Shown piece after piece: positions 1 through 6,824 of a DNA stretch of 14,778 nucleotides (position 1 is its first letter; the number at the start of each line of letters is the position of its first letter). Under the pieces are notes generated by a model, which was not told the DNA's origin, did not search any database, and was given only the letters and a program-made list of their open reading frames with translations. The DNA lies in the NCBI GenBank assembly GCA_023392635.1, contig JAEVYS010000043.1, forward strand, positions 1-14,778, written 5' to 3'. Position numbers and translations under genes: made by a program. The stretch is from Actinomycetes bacterium (GTDB taxonomy: Bacteria; Actinomycetota; Actinomycetes; Propionibacteriales; Propionibacteriaceae).

Positions 1-56
1 TGTTTTGGGGGGGGGGGCCCCGCGCCCCCCCACCACTCGTGTGCTGCGTCAGTCGG
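1..56. other. GC-homopolymer spacer downstream of rplL
   Basis: This is the start of the window and lies just past the rplL stop. It contains an 11-base G run (7-17), a C4 run and a C7 run (25-31). Read on the minus strand, G7 and C7 can form a GC stem around a CGCGGGGCCCC loop, which could end the rplJL transcript, but it is followed by AAAACA and not a T tract, so it is not a classical intrinsic terminator. Homopolymers of this kind are also common sites of sequencing or assembly error. No gene is visible here. Confidence 0.35.
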
Positions 57-452
57 TCACTTGACGGTGACCGCGGCGCCGGCGGCCTCGAGGGCCTCCT
101 TGGCCTTGGCGGCCGCGTCGCGGGTGACCTTCTCCAGGACGACCTTCGGAGCGGCCTCGACCAGGTCCTTGGCCTCCTTGAGGCCGAGGTTGGTGAGAGC
201 GCGCACCTCCTTGATGACCTGGATCTTCTTGTCGCCGGCGGAGTCGAGGATCACGTCGACCTCGTTGCTGACCTCTTCCTCCTCGGCAGCGCCGGCGTCG
301 CCACCGGCAGCGGCCGGAGCGGCGGCCACGGCCACCGGGGCGGCAGCGGTGACACCGAAGGTGTCCTCGAACAGCTTCACGAACTCGGAGAGCTCGATCA
401 GGGTCATCTCCTTGAAGGCGTCAAGGAGCTCGTCGGTAGAGAGCTTTGCCAT
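57..452 (-). CDS. rplL: 50S ribosomal protein L7/L12
   Basis: The 131-residue protein is the flexible stalk of the large ribosomal subunit; two or three dimers bind L10 and recruit and activate the translational GTPases (EF-Tu, EF-G, IF2, RF3). Residues 1-35 (MAKLSTDELLDAFKEMTLIE) form the helical dimerisation and L10-binding domain. An Ala/Gly/Pro-rich hinge covers about 36-58. The globular C-terminal domain contains KIQVIKEVRALTNLGLKEAKDLVE, the factor-binding face. Length is normal for the family. The ATG at 450-452 is preceded by AGAAAGGACG on the minus strand, a good ribosome-binding site. It follows rplJ after only 18 bases, so the two are co-transcribed, and the strong site fits the higher L12 stoichiometry. 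Confidence 0.98.
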   Translation of the reverse strand: MAKLSTDELLDAFKEMTLIELSEFVKLFEDTFGVTAAAPVAVAAAPAAAGGDAGAAEEEEVSNEVDVILDSAGDKKIQVIKEVRALTNLGLKEAKDLVEAAPKVVLEKVTRDAAAKAKEALEAAGAAVTVK

Positions 453-470
453 TTCGGGCGTCCTTTCTTC

Positions 471-1058
471 TTATTCGGATGCAGCGTCAGCCGCGTCAGT
501 GGTGGCCTCAGCAGCGGGCGCTGCATCGGTTGCCGGGGCAGCCCCGGCCTGCTTCTGGGTCTTCAGGGCGTCCAGGGCGCGGGCGGCCTGGGACAGCGGT
601 GCGGCGAACAGTCCGACGGCCTTGGCCAGGTTCCCGTTCATTGCACCCGCGAGCTTGGCGAGGAGGACCTCGCGAGACTCGAGGTCGGCCAACTTCTTGA
701 CCGACTCGGCGTCGAGGACGCGACCGTCCATGACGCCACCCTTGATCACCAGATGCGGGTTCGCCTTGGCGAAGTCGCGCAGACCCTTCGCCACGGTGGC
801 AACGTCACCGCGGATGAAGGCGATCGCAGTCGGGCCGGCGAGCTGTTCGTCGAGGCCCTCGATGCCCGCTTCGCGGGCGGCGATCGTGGTCAGCGTGTTC
901 TTCGTCACGGCGTAGGTGGCAGCCTCACCAAGGGACCGGCGCAGAGCCTTCAGGTCCTTGACGGTGAGACCGCGGTACTCGGTCAGCACTGCGGCAGCGG
1001 AATTGCTGAACTGATCGGTCAGCTCCGCGACGGCGGCTGCCTTGTCCGGCCTCGCCAT
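471..1058 (-). CDS. rplJ: 50S ribosomal protein L10
   Basis: L10 (195 residues) anchors the L7/L12 dimers to 23S rRNA near L11. The N-terminal rRNA-binding domain begins MARPDKAAAVAELTDQF and contains YRGLTVKDLKALRRSL and VTKNTL, typical of L10. The Ala-rich C-terminal half carries the long helix that binds L12, and the last 25 residues are low-complexity Ala/Asp/Thr. I chose the ATG at 1056-1058 because GAAGGAGA lies just upstream on the minus strand; an in-frame ATG five codons earlier would add MGRRP and has no such site. The gene is preceded by a 287-base structured leader, consistent with autoregulation by the L10-L12 complex known in other bacteria. Confidence 0.97.
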   Translation of the reverse strand: MARPDKAAAVAELTDQFSNSAAAVLTEYRGLTVKDLKALRRSLGEAATYAVTKNTLTTIAAREAGIEGLDEQLAGPTAIAFIRGDVATVAKGLRDFAKANPHLVIKGGVMDGRVLDAESVKKLADLESREVLLAKLAGAMNGNLAKAVGLFAAPLSQAARALDALKTQKQAGAAPATDAAPAAEATTDAADAASE

Positions 1059-1231
1059 GGGTCTCCTTCCCACTTCTCTTCGGATCGCCGTCGACCCCCG
1101 GAAAGGGAAAAGCCCCGGTCTGCGCAGGGCAACCAGGGCGAAGAACTCATGTCGAGCTTTCAGGTTTCACCTGCGCGGGGTTTACCTGCCTGGCGAACCA
1201 GGACGAGAACCAGCGGTCTACGGCAGGGACC
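1059..1231 (-). promoter_or_regulatory. Structured rplJ leader, probable L10-L12 autoregulatory region
   Basis: The 5' untranslated region of rplJ. On the minus strand it contains a hairpin CCTGG-TTCG-CCAGG (1189-1202), i.e. a UUCG tetraloop in RNA, and a second hairpin CAGGT-GAA-ACCTG (1161-1173). The ACCTG arm could instead pair with another CAGGT at about 1184-1188, so two alternative folds are possible. Leaders binding L10(L12)4 ahead of rplJL are established in E. coli and Bacillus (Rfam L10 leader); assignment to that class is inference from position and structure, since I cannot score the covariance model. Confidence 0.5.
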
Positions 1232-1261
1232 AGCTTACGGGACACCCGACCGTGCGGCCAA
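1232..1261 (-). promoter_or_regulatory. Candidate rplJL promoter
   Basis: On the minus strand TTGGCC (1256-1261) and TAAGCT (1232-1237) are separated by 18 bases. The -10 fits the actinobacterial TANNNT rule and the -35 shares TTG with the consensus. It lies after the hairpin that probably ends rplKA and would give a leader of about 165 bases before rplJ. No experimental support; single-site pattern matching only. Confidence 0.4.
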
Positions 1262-1276
1262 ATCCCCCCGAAACCC

Positions 1277-1326
1277 CGCAAGCTGTGAGTTCCGCCGCGA
1301 TGTCGCGGCTGAACTCACAGCTTGCG
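1277..1326 (-). terminator. Near-perfect 50-nt hairpin, probable rplKA terminator
   Basis: The arms CGCAAGCTGTGAGTTC (1277-1292) and GAACTCACAGCTTGCG (1311-1326) are exact 16-base reverse complements. Inside them, after one C/T mismatch, GCCGCGA and TCGCGGC (1294-1300, 1303-1309) continue the stem to a two-base loop (biologically CCGCG with a four-base loop). It starts 19 bases beyond the rplA stop, so a terminator or 3'-end stabiliser for rplKA is the obvious reading. Only TTT, not a long T tract, follows on the minus strand. An intergenic repeat or protein-binding palindrome is an alternative. Confidence 0.6.
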
Positions 1327-1345
1327 AGAGGAACAGCGGGTCAGG

Positions 1346-2047
1346 TCACTCCGCGGAGGGCTTGACCTTCATCGGGTCGACCGGGACGCCGGGGCCCATC
1401 GTCGAGGCGATCGTCGCCTTCTTGAGGTAGCGGCCCTTCGAGGCGCTCGGCTTGAGGCGCATGACCTCGTCGATCGCCGCGAAGTAGTTCTCGCTCAGGG
1501 CCTGCTCGGTGAAGGACGCCTTGCCCACGATGAAGTGGAGGTTGGCGTGGCGGTCGACGCGGAACTCGATCTTGCCACCCTTGATGTCGGTGACGGCCTT
1601 GGCCACGTCCATGGTGACGGTGCCGGTCTTCGGGTTCGGCATCAGGCCGCGCGGGCCGAGGACGCGGCCCAGCCGGCCGACCTTGCCCATCAGGTCCGGC
1701 GTGGCGACGACGGCATCGAAGTCGAGGTAGCCGCCGGCGATCTTGTCGATCAACTCGTCGGCCCCGACCTCGTCCGCCCCGGCCGCGATCGCATCGTTGG
1801 CCTTCTCACCGGTGGCGAAGACGAGGACCCTTGCCGTCTTGCCGGTGCCGTTGGGGAGGTTCACGGTGCCACGGACCATCTGGTCCGCCTTGCGGGGATC
1901 GACGCCGAGGCGGAGGGCGACCTCCACCGTCTCGTCGAACTTCGCCGAGGAGTTCTTCTTGACGATCGCCAGTGCAGCCTCAGGGCTGTACAGCTGGTTC
2001 TCGTCGACGTTCTCGCTTGCGGCCCGGTAGGCCTTGCTGCGCTTCAT
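1346..2047 (-). CDS. rplA: 50S ribosomal protein L1
   Basis: L1 (233 residues, normal length) forms the mobile L1 stalk that helps release deacylated tRNA from the E site and, in many bacteria, represses its own operon by binding mRNA. Recognisable blocks are SKAYRAASENVDENQLYSPE, FDETVEVALRLGVDPRKADQ, VRGTVNLPNGTGK in domain I, then FDAVVATPDLM with GRVLGPRGLMPNPKTGTVT in domain II, then the return to domain I with KGGKIEFRVDRHANLHFIVGK. The ATG at 2045-2047 follows a purine stretch GAGAAAGAGACC. It lies 88 bases after rplK in the same direction, and the spacer between them is structured. Confidence 0.98.
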   Translation of the reverse strand: MKRSKAYRAASENVDENQLYSPEAALAIVKKNSSAKFDETVEVALRLGVDPRKADQMVRGTVNLPNGTGKTARVLVFATGEKANDAIAAGADEVGADELIDKIAGGYLDFDAVVATPDLMGKVGRLGRVLGPRGLMPNPKTGTVTMDVAKAVTDIKGGKIEFRVDRHANLHFIVGKASFTEQALSENYFAAIDEVMRLKPSASKGRYLKKATIASTMGPGVPVDPMKVKPSAE

Positions 2048-2135
2048 TCTGGTCTCTTTCTCGATGCCGGTCCTCGCATGGACCGGGTGCCAGTCGTGGT
2101 GCGGGCCCAGCCGGCCCTCCCACTGTTGGGGTGGT
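2048..2135 (-). promoter_or_regulatory. Structured rplK-rplA spacer with possible L1-binding site
   Basis: On the minus strand the spacer has GTGGGAGGG (2115-2123), resembling the GGUGGGAGGCU stretch in the L1-binding arm of 23S rRNA, leading into the small hairpin GGGCC-loop-GGCCC (2103-2117). Nearer rplA is an exact 7-bp hairpin CCGGTCC/GGACCGG with a six-base loop (2067-2086), about 20 bases from the rplA start. L1 repression of rplKA through an rRNA-mimicking mRNA site is established in E. coli; its presence here is inference from sequence resemblance. Confidence 0.42.
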
Positions 2136-2567
2136 TCAGGACTCGACGGTGACGCCCATGGACCGGGCGGTGCCGGCCACGATCTTCATCGCGGCGTCGA
2201 TGTCGTTGGCGTTGAGGTCGGGCAGCTTGGTGGTGGCGATCTCGCGCACCTGGTCAGCCGTCAGCGAGCCCACCTTGTCCTTGTGCGGACGGGCCGAGCC
2301 GCTCTTCAGTCCGGCGGCCTTCTTGATCAGTTCCGCGGCCGGCGGGGTCTTCGTGATGAAGGTGAAGGTGCGGTCCTCGTAGATGGTGATCTCGACCGGG
2401 ATGATCGTGCCACGCATCGCCTCGGTCTCGGCGTTGTACCGCTTGCAGAACTCCATGATGTTCACGCCGTGCGGGCCGAGCGCGGTGCCGACCGGCGGTG
2501 CCGGAGTAGCCGCGCCCGCGTTCAGTGCCACCTTGACGAGGGCGGCCACTTTCTTCTTGGGAGGCAT
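2136..2567 (-). CDS. rplK: 50S ribosomal protein L11
   Basis: L11 (143 residues) sits at the GTPase-associated centre of 23S rRNA, is the site where thiostrepton acts, and takes part in RelA activation and factor turnover. The N-terminal domain contains the Pro-rich NAGAATPAPPVGTALGPHGVN and NIMEFCKRYNAET; the C-terminal rRNA-binding domain contains TPPAAELIKKAAG, KVGSLTADQVREIA and the terminal GTARSMGVTV, all family hallmarks. The open frame extends far upstream, but the ATG at 2565-2567 starting MPPKKKVAALVKV is right because it gives family length and has AAAGGA upstream. It follows nusG by 68 bases and is probably read from the same transcript. Confidence 0.98.
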   Translation of the reverse strand: MPPKKKVAALVKVALNAGAATPAPPVGTALGPHGVNIMEFCKRYNAETEAMRGTIIPVEITIYEDRTFTFITKTPPAAELIKKAAGLKSGSARPHKDKVGSLTADQVREIATTKLPDLNANDIDAAMKIVAGTARSMGVTVES

Positions 2568-2635
2568 TTCTTGGTGGGTCCTTTGCGTGTGTTTCCTCTG
2601 CCGTGCGACCGGATGGCCGACGGCGATGCGGACGG

Positions 2636-3457
2636 CTAGACCTTCTGGATCTGGCCGAGGGTCAGGTCGACCGGGGTCTCCCGGCCGAGGATCTCGACCA
2701 GTGCCTTCAGGCGCTGGCTGTTCGCATTGATCTCGGTGATGGTCGCGTGCACCCCGGCGAAGGGGCCCTGGACCACCATGACGGAGTCGCCGACCTTGAA
2801 GTCCGCGATCTCGATCTTCTTGCTCGTCCGCTTGGTGCCGGTGGAGGCCGCAGCAGCCCGCGCCAGGGCGGACGGGGCGAGCATCTTCTCGACCTCTTCG
2901 AGGCTGAGCGGAACCGGGGCGTTCGCGTGGGCGACGAACCCGGTGACGGACGGGGTGTGGCGTACCGCAGCCCACGACGCGTCGGTCAGGTCCATGCGGA
3001 CCAGGACGTAACCGGGCAGGACGGTGCGGGTGACCGACTTCCGGGCGCCGTTGCGGGTCTCGATGACCTCTTCGGTCGGCACCACGGCCTCGTAGATGTA
3101 GTCCTCCATGCCGAGGGTCTTCACCCGGTTGTCCAGGTTCTGCTTCACCCGGTTCTCCATGCCGGAGTACGTGTGGATGACGTACCAGTCACCGACCTGG
3201 CTGCGCAGCTGCTGGCGCAGCTCCTCGAGGACGGCCTCGTCGTCGGTGTCCAGGCCGACCGGCTCGGGCTCCGGCTCGGGCTCGTCCTCGCCGAGGTTCA
3301 GCAGGATGTCGGCCTCGTCGGCCTCCGTCGGGCCGCCGAAGTCGAGGTTCAGGTCGAGGTCGTCCTCCGCCGGCGCCTCGGGCAGGCCGAGGTCGATCTC
3401 GAAGTCGTCGGACGCGGGCGTGCCGAAGTCGTCCTCGGGCGGATTGTTCTCAGTCAA
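2636..3457 (-). CDS. nusG: Transcription termination/antitermination factor NusG
   Basis: NusG (273 residues) binds RNA polymerase through its NGN domain and Rho or ribosomal S10 through its KOW domain. The NGN domain begins at about residue 89 (GDWYVIHTYSGMENRVKQNL), with TVLPGYVLVRMDL and VRHTPSVTGFV; an Ala-rich linker precedes the KOW domain (about 215-273), with FKVGDSVMVVQGPFAG and GRETPVDLTLGQIQKV. Residues 1-80 are an acidic, probably disordered extension with 30 Asp/Glu and no Lys or Arg. The start is TTG (3455-3457): GAGGAAG lies upstream, and the only downstream Met choice would delete part of the NGN domain. It follows secE by 21 bases, so the two are co-transcribed. Confidence 0.97.
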   Translation of the reverse strand: MTENNPPEDDFGTPASDDFEIDLGLPEAPAEDDLDLNLDFGGPTEADEADILLNLGEDEPEPEPEPVGLDTDDEAVLEELRQQLRSQVGDWYVIHTYSGMENRVKQNLDNRVKTLGMEDYIYEAVVPTEEVIETRNGARKSVTRTVLPGYVLVRMDLTDASWAAVRHTPSVTGFVAHANAPVPLSLEEVEKMLAPSALARAAAASTGTKRTSKKIEIADFKVGDSVMVVQGPFAGVHATITEINANSQRLKALVEILGRETPVDLTLGQIQKV

Positions 3458-3478
3458 TGCCTACTCGCTTCCTCGTCG

Positions 3479-3895
3479 TCAGCCCAGCAACTTCAGCATC
3501 AGCGTGCCGAACCCTAGGTCCAGCACGGCCACGATGCCGATCATGATCAGAACGAACACCAACACCACGACGAAGTACTGCTGCAGCTGGTTGGCGGTCG
3601 GCCAGACCACCTTCTTGAGCTCGGCGACCGACTCCTGGACGAACTCCGCCGGAGTGCTCCGCCGGTGTTCCTCCGCGGCACCCGCCCGGCGCTGCTTCGG
3701 GGTTGCGCGGCCCTTGCCCTGGGCCGGCTCGACCGCACCCTTGCGGACCGGTCGAGCGCTCGCTGCGGTCAACGCGACCTGCTGCTCCTCCGTCAGCTCC
3801 ACGTCCTCCAGACCCATGGCCTCGAGGTCGAGGTCATCGGCGGGTGTGGGGTCGCGAGGGACATCGGCGTCTGCCAACTCCGGTTCGTCCGCCAC
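3479..3895 (-). CDS. secE: Preprotein translocase subunit SecE
   Basis: SecE (138 residues) clamps the two halves of SecY in the SecYEG channel. The family core is at the C terminus: the amphipathic helix and conserved motif FVQESVAELKKVVWPT (about 85-100), then one membrane segment at about 107-129 (YFVVVLVFVLIMIGIVAVLDL), typical of single-span SecE. Residues 1-40 are an acidic cytosolic extension and 45-80 a basic low-complexity linker, both common in Actinobacteria. The start is GTG (3893-3895), with GAAGGA eight bases upstream. It lies between tRNA-Trp and nusG, a strongly conserved order. Confidence 0.96.
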   Translation of the reverse strand: MADEPELADADVPRDPTPADDLDLEAMGLEDVELTEEQQVALTAASARPVRKGAVEPAQGKGRATPKQRRAGAAEEHRRSTPAEFVQESVAELKKVVWPTANQLQQYFVVVLVFVLIMIGIVAVLDLGFGTLMLKLLG

Positions 3896-3961
3896 GGGAG
3901 GTGTCCTTCACTGTCGCTGAATGGGTGGTGCTGGTGGGTCGTCGGTAAACGGCTTTCCCAG

Positions 3962-4034
<73 letters not shown>

Positions 4035-4104
4035 TCGGTGATCGCCGCCTGCTCCCCGGGCCGCTGAGGGCATGGTCGAGCAGGCGATGGTCACCAAGTA
4101 CAGG

Positions 4105-4135
4105 ATTGTACGGGGTGGGCGGAGGCGAAGTCGAA
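4105..4135 (-). promoter_or_regulatory. Candidate promoter for tRNA-Trp (and secE-nusG)
   Basis: On the minus strand TACAAT (4105-4110), a strong -10, is preceded by TTCGAC (4130-4135) after 19 bases, somewhat longer than usual. It lies in the 115-base gap between the aminotransferase stop and tRNA-Trp and predicts a start near 4098. This is the only good -10 I see in the gap. Confidence 0.45.
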
Positions 4136-4149
4136 CCGGGCGGGGCCGG

Positions 4150-5346
4150 TCACAGCACCGCCGCGATCGCCGACGCGACCGTCGCGACGTTGCCGGGGTT
4201 GAGCGCCGCGACGCAGATGCGTCCCGCGTCGGTGCCGTACACACCGTGCACCTCGCGCAGCCGGCCCATCTGTTCGGCGGACAGACCGCAGTAGCTGAAC
4301 ATGCCGACCTGCCCGGAGATGAATCCGAAGTCGCGGCCCGCGCCGGCCGCCGCCAGCGCGTCCACCAGGGCTGTGCGCATCGACCGGATCCGCAGGCGCA
4401 TGCCCTCGAGCTCCCCGGCCCACAGCGCCCGCAGCGCCGGGTCGGCGAGCACGGCGGAGACCACGGTGGCGCCGTGGGTGGGAGGGCTGGAGTAGGTCGT
4501 GCGGATCGTCACCTTCACCTGCGACAGCACCCGGGCGGCTTCGGCCGCGTCGGCCGCGACGACGCTGAGGGCGCCGACCCGCTCCCCGTAGAGGCTGAAG
4601 CTCTTGCTGAACGAGGAGGCCACCAGCACCGGTACGCCCAGCGCCGCGAAGCGACGGACCACCGCGCTGTCGGCCTCGATCCCGGCCGCGAACCCCTGGT
4701 AGGCGAGGTCGAGGAACGGCACGAGGCCGCGATCGGCGACGACGGCGGCGACCTGCTCCCACTGGACCGGGGTCAGGTCGTACCCGGTGGGGTTGTGGCA
4801 GCACGCGTGCAGGACCACCACGGTGCCGCGCGCCGCGGCACGGAGGTCGGCCAGCATGCCCTCGGCGTCGATGCCGCCGCGTGCCGGGTCGTAGTAGCGG
4901 TAGCTGCGCACCTCGAACCCGGCGCGACCGAACAGGGCCTGGTGGTTCTCCCAGGACGGGTCGGAGATCAGCACGACCGGCTGGGCGTCGGTCCTTCGGA
5001 GGAACTCCGCGCCGATCTTGAGCGCGCCGGTGCCGCCCAGTGCCTGCACGGTGACCACGCGACCGGAGGTGACCGGCTCGGACGCGGAGCCGAACACGAG
5101 CTCACGCACGGCCCGGGTGTAGGCGGGCAGGCCGTCGATGGGCAGGTAGCCGCGCGGGGACGGACGATCGGCGAGCGCGGCCTCGGCCGTCCGGACGCAT
5201 TCGAGCAGCGGGATCCGGCCGTCCTCGCCGAGGTAGACGCCGACGCCGAGGTTCACCTTCCCGGGGCGCGGGTCAGCAACGAACGCCTCGGTGAGCCCGA
5301 GGATCGGGTCGCGCGGCGCCAGGGGCACGCTGGCCAGGATGCTCAC
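4150..5346 (-). CDS. Class I aromatic/aspartate aminotransferase (AspC/TyrB type)
   Basis: This 398-residue PLP enzyme is of the subgroup that includes E. coli AspC and TyrB; it should exchange amino groups between Asp or aromatic amino acids and 2-oxoglutarate in the cytosol. Visible motifs are CCHNPTG (N185), DLAYQGFAAG (D213, Y216), the PLP lysine in SSFSKSFSLYGERVG (K248) with R256, the side-chain carboxylate-binding Arg in IRTTYSSPPTHG (R282), and R376 in AGRICVA, which binds the alpha-carboxylate. The length matches the family. The start is GTG (5344-5346), preceded by GAGAGGACG; the open frame upstream reads through murB and is not coding. It is 31 bases after murB, probably in the same operon. 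Motifs cannot separate Asp from Tyr/Phe preference. Confidence 0.9.
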   Translation of the reverse strand: MSILASVPLAPRDPILGLTEAFVADPRPGKVNLGVGVYLGEDGRIPLLECVRTAEAALADRPSPRGYLPIDGLPAYTRAVRELVFGSASEPVTSGRVVTVQALGGTGALKIGAEFLRRTDAQPVVLISDPSWENHQALFGRAGFEVRSYRYYDPARGGIDAEGMLADLRAAARGTVVVLHACCHNPTGYDLTPVQWEQVAAVVADRGLVPFLDLAYQGFAAGIEADSAVVRRFAALGVPVLVASSFSKSFSLYGERVGALSVVAADAAEAARVLSQVKVTIRTTYSSPPTHGATVVSAVLADPALRALWAGELEGMRLRIRSMRTALVDALAAAGAGRDFGFISGQVGMFSYCGLSAEQMGRLREVHGVYGTDAGRICVAALNPGNVATVASAIAAVL

Positions 5347-5377
5347 GGTTCGTCCTCTCGTCGGGGCCGCCGGAAGT

Positions 5378-6421
5378 CTACGGCTCCTGCTCCAGGGAGG
5401 TTCCCACCAGGACCGGCTCGGGCACGAGGCGGATGCCATAGGCCTCCTCGACCCCCGTGCGGATCTCCCTCGCGAGTGCCACCACCTCGGCGGCGCTCGC
5501 CCCACCCCGGTTGGTGAGCGCCAGGCTGTGCTTTGTCGACACCCTGGCCAGCCCTGAGCCGTAGCCGCGGTTGAACCCGGCGTGCTCGATCAGCCACGCC
5601 GCACTGGTCTTGACCGTGCCGTCGGGCTGGGGATACCGCGGGGCCTCCGCCGGCAGCCGGTCGGCGACCTCGACGGAGACCAGTGGGTTGGTGAAGAAGC
5701 TTCCCGCGCTCCAGGTGTCCCGGTCGTCGCCGTCGAGCACCATGCCCTTGCTGCGGCGCAGCTCGAGGACGGCCTGGCGCACGTCCACCATCGGCGCCCG
5801 CTCCCCCGGCTGGATCCCGAGCGCTCGCGCCAGCTCCGCGTACCGCACCGGCGCCGACAGCGTGCCGAGGCGGAACTGGAAGCTCACCGAGAGCACGACG
5901 AAGCGGTGGGGGATGCCCTTGAACACCGATGTGCGGTAGCCGAAGTGGCATTCGGCGAGGCTGCGGGTGGCCACCCGCTTGTCGACCCGGTCGTACGTGC
6001 GCACCCTGGCGATGGTCTGGCTGACCTCCTGGCCGTAGGCACCCACGTTCTGGATCGGGGTGGCTCCCACCAGGCCCGGTATGCCGGAGAGGGCTTCGAT
6101 ACCCACCTGGCGGCTGGCGATGGTGGTCGCGACGAACCCGTCCCACGGCTCACCGGCCGCCACGCTCAGGAACGCTCCCGAGCACGAGGCGACATCATCG
6201 GTGTGCACGCCCCGCAGGCGCCCGGTGTGCACCACGGTGCCCTCGAACCCTGCGTCGGCCACGAGGACGTTGGACCCGCCGCCCAGGACTAGCAGCGGCT
6301 CGCCGGCGGCGTCGGCCGCGGCGACGACCTCAATCAGCTCGGCCTCGGTTTCCGGCTCGACCCAGTGGCCCGCGGGCCCGCCGACCCGCAAGGTGGTGTG
6401 GTCAGCGAGCAGTTCAGCCAA
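5378..6421 (-). CDS. murB: UDP-N-acetylmuramate dehydrogenase MurB
   Basis: MurB (347 residues) is the FAD enzyme that reduces UDP-GlcNAc enolpyruvate to UDP-MurNAc with NADPH, the second committed step of peptidoglycan precursor synthesis. The FAD-binding part has TTLRVGG, LVLGGGSNVLV (45-54) and GIPGLVGATPIQNVGAYGQE (113-132). The catalytic set is visible: R163 in YRTS, S241 in SAGSFFTNP (proton donor) and E335 in PEPVLVG. It is a type I MurB, having the Tyr loop region and usual length. The start is TTG (6419-6421), overlapping the preceding gene's stop by eight bases as TTGGCTGA; the upstream GAGGTGATC is an excellent match to the 16S 3' end, supporting this start and translational coupling. 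Confidence 0.95.
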   Translation of the reverse strand: MAELLADHTTLRVGGPAGHWVEPETEAELIEVVAAADAAGEPLLVLGGGSNVLVADAGFEGTVVHTGRLRGVHTDDVASCSGAFLSVAAGEPWDGFVATTIASRQVGIEALSGIPGLVGATPIQNVGAYGQEVSQTIARVRTYDRVDKRVATRSLAECHFGYRTSVFKGIPHRFVVLSVSFQFRLGTLSAPVRYAELARALGIQPGERAPMVDVRQAVLELRRSKGMVLDGDDRDTWSAGSFFTNPLVSVEVADRLPAEAPRYPQPDGTVKTSAAWLIEHAGFNRGYGSGLARVSTKHSLALTNRGGASAAEVVALAREIRTGVEEAYGIRLVPEPVLVGTSLEQEP

Positions 6422-6824
6422 GGATCACCTCGGCGACGGCGGCGCCCAGCACCTTCACCTCGTCACAGGTCGCCTCGATGCTGATCGTCGCCACGCCGTC
6501 GACGACCTTGGCGACGGTTCCGCCGAACCGGACCACCGCGCCCTCGCCGGCCGGCACGACGACGGGCCTGGTGAACCGCACGGAATAGCTGCGCACCCGC
6601 CCGGGATCGCCGGCCCAGTCGGTGACGACCCTCAGCGCCGTGCCCATCGTCAGCATGCCGTGGGCGATCACATCGGGCAGCCCGAGGGCGGTTGCTGCCG
6701 CGTCCGACCAGTGGATCGGGTTGAAGTCACCGGACGCCCCGGCGTAGCGCACCAGGTCGGCTCGGGCGAAGGTGCGGCTGAAGCCGGGCAGTACCTGGCC
6801 CTCGGTGGCGGTCAGGGGGCTCAT
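6414..6824 (-). CDS. MaoC-family (R)-specific hydratase subunit, HadB-like
   Basis: This 136-residue hot-dog-fold protein carries the complete hydratase 2 motif: GDFNPIH with D33 and H38 as catalytic pair, then ALGLPDVIAHGMLTMG. Such proteins add or remove water across 2-enoyl thioesters. With the upstream subunit it matches the HadA/HadB arrangement that, in mycobacteria at the same locus (rpmG-hadABC-tRNA-Trp-secE), forms the 3-hydroxyacyl-ACP dehydratase of FAS-II. The ATG at 6822-6824 overlaps the upstream stop as ATGA. Without evidence for mycolic acids in this organism, the physiological substrate (acyl-ACP or acyl-CoA) is open. Confidence 0.88.
   Translation of the reverse strand: MSPLTATEGQVLPGFSRTFARADLVRYAGASGDFNPIHWSDAAATALGLPDVIAHGMLTMGTALRVVTDWAGDPGRVRSYSVRFTRPVVVPAGEGAVVRFGGTVAKVVDGVATISIEATCDEVKVLGAAVAEVILG

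Noticed and set aside
1059..1073. Upstream ATG of rplJ adding MGRRP
   Set aside because: The ATG at 1058 has a well-placed GAAGGAGA; the extra residues would be encoded by the ribosome-binding site itself.
39..1430. 463-codon plus-strand open frame across rplL and rplJ
   Set aside because: Antisense to two unmistakable ribosomal protein genes and a structured leader; composition is low-complexity Gly/Leu/Arg.
3261..3288. Short tandem repeat in nusG (alternating Glu-Pro codons)
   Set aside because: It is coding DNA for the EPEPEPEP stretch, without sign of a non-coding repeat array.
4072..5517. 481-codon plus-strand open frame opposite the aminotransferase
   Set aside because: No family resemblance, His/Arg/Gly-rich, and fully covered by a conserved PLP enzyme on the minus strand.
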